NCBI RefSeq assembly: GCF_051020765.1
Contig: NC_134932.1
Location: 4,774,001 to 4,838,000, forward strand
Direction of reading: 5' to 3'
Origin: Lasioglossum baleicum
Lineage: Eukaryota; Arthropoda; Insecta; Hymenoptera; Halictidae
DNA length: 64,000 nucleotides
Positions 62,176 through 64,000 of the stretch are shown here, piece by piece. The position numbers and the translations under genes are program-made. The stretch's first letter is position 1, and each line of letters opens with the position of its first letter. Below the pieces are notes generated by a model, which did no database searches, was not told the origin of the DNA, and was given only the letters and a program-made list of their open reading frames with translations.

Positions 62176-63627
62176 GATTTCTCCTCTATTAAAATCATTC
62201 AATTTAGTTTCCATTTCTTGCAATCGATGCAGACAGTTTTTAATAATCAATAATAAAGTTTTTAATAATTGATAATCACACAGAACAGCACAACAGTACG
62301 CACGAAAAATGTTCCGGACAAAAAGGTCAGTTGCAATCGCACCGCACGAGCACCATAACGCCGCGAGGGCAAGGAAACTCCATATTATTAAACGTAAGCA
62401 CACGCCGCGCCGCGAAAAACCGGCAAAACGCTTCGATCCTTAATTTCAATCTTAACAGGCATATCCCGTGGCCGGGGACGTGGTAAGAACCCACAAATCC
62501 GTGAAACCGAGTGTTTCAGTCTCATAAGCAAGAACAGCCTAATACCGAGTATGCGCATTAAATTACCGGGACCCTCGATCTTCCTCCTTCGCGTCATGGA
62601 AACCCCGTCATAATGTCATCACCGAGCGAGAGGAGTCCCCGAGCGGGCAAAGAAACGTAATTCGTTGGAGTCCGAGGCCCACTGGGACTCATTCTCTCTC
62701 GGAGGGTTTACTTCAGCGGGGGATCCTCTTGTGCAGCGTGCGAATCGCGTGGAACCAGCGACTGCACGCTGCAACGATCCTCATACTCGTCGCAAAAGGT
62801 CAGACATCGTTTTACCATTTTTTTTGTTCGACCTTGGATTGTTCCAAGCTTTGGTTTAACCTTGTGGTTAAGCTGAAAATTTATCACGATAGTTTCGAGT
62901 ATGTAATTCCAAACTGAAAACCTTAAATGTGCCAAAAAATGTTGAAAAAAATCTCTTAATTTTGATGTATGTTTATTTATCCAAGTTTAAAAAATGGAAC
63001 TTTAACTCGCCAGTTTGTTTATACTCTTTCTCATCCGGTGTGGTTATTCATTCCCTCGGTGGACCGGTTTGCGATCCTCGGATCCCCTTTTCTATCCTGG
63101 TCGGTAAGCAGCTACGCCCTCTAATAATCATAAAGTACGCGGGTGCGTAACCACACACTGGTGTTCGCAGAAAAATTCGCAGCGAGGTATGCCCGGGCCC
63201 ATTCATAAACCAGTTGCGCGGCATTCATTATCAGCCCGGCGAGATTAAAAGTTCGCTCTGCGCGCGATCTGCGGGTACCCGGCGAGAAGAACGTGGAGTT
63301 TCTTGGAACGTCCCCGCGATTCCACGGACACGTAGAAGCCCTTTCAGGTTCCAGGCAACCCTTCGACCCCAGCTCTGCGATAACCCGCGTTTAGTCAATC
63401 GATATTCCACGGATGATCCCTCCATTGAACCTCTCTATTGATTTACAGAGCCTCCGCTTTCGCGTTTTCCAGACACGTCTGCCTCGCAGTTTGCGGATGA
63501 ACTTCGCGACCCCGACTGCGTTTAGAAACACTCGATCGTTAAAATTCAATGAATCGATACAACCGGGCATAATCTCCGCGGATGAGCTGTTATTTCTTTG
63601 GTATCGAACCCCCCTATGATAAATCTT
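62176..63627. other. No gene seen
   Basis: Moderate GC with an AT-rich part at 62800-63010. Frames are short and unrecognisable. No terminator or exon of the minus-strand frame at the right edge could be followed into this part. Confidence 0.45.
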
Positions 63628-64000
63628 TTATTCCTCTTTACTCGATTCGCCGTGCTGCAAACCTTCCGTGCTGGATGGTTTCTGCACCAGGTCTTTAAAT
63701 ATTTTTATGATGGTTTTGCCGATTGATTTTTGGGTGGAACGGGCTAGGAGATTTTCCCATGTAATGGGTTCATCAGGAAGGTTCTGGGCTGTACTTAATG
63801 ATTCTTTTGAACCTCTCATGATCGTGTTCGAGTGTAGGTTCGTTTGGTGCTTTAGATCCTGAAGAAGTGGTTTCTCTATGTAGAAAAACCTGGATACATT
63901 TCAATACGCTGTCATTCAAATTTATTTTCGGGTCGCCCCGGGCATCACAGATCGAGAAATTGATTTGTCCGAGTTGGACGTCCGAGATGGTCAGGAGGAA
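63628..64000 (-). CDS. Possible 3' end of an unidentified gene, frame broken
   Basis: Two adjoining minus-strand frames look like protein rather than noise. The upstream one is open from the window edge (64000) for 75 codons to a TGA at 63773-63775; it contains TISDVQLGQINFSICDARGD and ends ERFKRIIKYSPEPS. The second overlaps its end and runs to a TAA at 63628-63630; it contains QNLPDEPITWENLLARS, then a Lys-rich GKTIIKIFKDLVQK segment and an acidic tail. The stop overlaps an AATAAA hexamer. Balanced amino-acid composition in both, in sequence, suggests one protein with a frameshift between about 63775 and 63820, or two exons. I do not recognise the family; a transposon or viral relic is equally possible. 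The ATG at 63817-63819 is probably internal. Confidence 0.35.

Noticed and set aside
1..64000. CRISPR array, bacterial operon or prophage
   Set aside because: No regularly spaced identical repeats with unique spacers, no ribosome-binding-site-spaced gene series and no phage-like genes; the composition and mobile elements are those of an insect nuclear genome.

Overview
This is a eukaryotic, almost certainly insect and probably hymenopteran (bee- or ant-like), stretch of nuclear DNA. The support is indirect: AT-rich blocks alternate with CpG-rich blocks, GA and TC microsatellites are frequent, no dense ORFs or operons are present, and the mobile elements are of insect type (mariner, hAT-like, Penelope-like, small foldback elements). 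I could not identify any intact, recognisable protein-coding gene, rRNA, tRNA or CRISPR array. Almost all open frames are short, lack recognisable domains and lie in non-coding sequence. The window reads as a large intergenic region or a very long intron.

Layout. 1-8.1 kb: AT-rich start with a (TA)n run, a Helitron-like 5' end (1740), a hAT-like end (2879) and an ~80-bp tandem array (6040-6345). 8.1-8.8 kb: first copy of a palindromic, non-autonomous element whose second copy lies at 59.7-60.4 kb. 13.2-14.1 kb: an internally deleted, frameshifted mariner with TA at both ends. 15.2-15.5 kb: a small inverted-repeat element. 18.8-20.2 kb: two diverged copies of a homeodomain-core-rich block flanking a knot of transposon scraps. 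21-25.9 kb: members of a TA-flanked MITE family with termini GACTGCGGAT, a 219-bp near-perfect hairpin (23842-24060) and a hAT-type element with a perfect 8-bp target duplication (25642-25919). 30.0-31.0 kb: a Penelope-like retroelement relic on the minus strand, with reverse transcriptase and the start of a GIY-YIG domain. 33.5-37.2 kb: two more inverted-repeat elements. 37-57 kb: mostly unannotated CpG-rich and AT-rich sequence with microsatellites, plus a second full MITE copy at 49616. 57.7-58.0 kb: a second long hairpin. 62.1 kb: a miniature mariner-type hairpin.

The right edge (63628-64000, minus strand) carries the only protein-like sequence that I cannot assign to a transposon: a frame of 75 codons open to the window edge, overlapping a second frame that continues to a stop codon. 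It may be the 3' end of a gene (spliced, or broken by a frameshift) that continues outside the window.

I found no operon-like or defence-like gene system. The most unusual material is the set of foldback and MITE families, several in multiple copies, and the duplicated TAAT-rich block. Percent identities are estimates by eye, and family assignments rest on termini and motifs rather than database searches.
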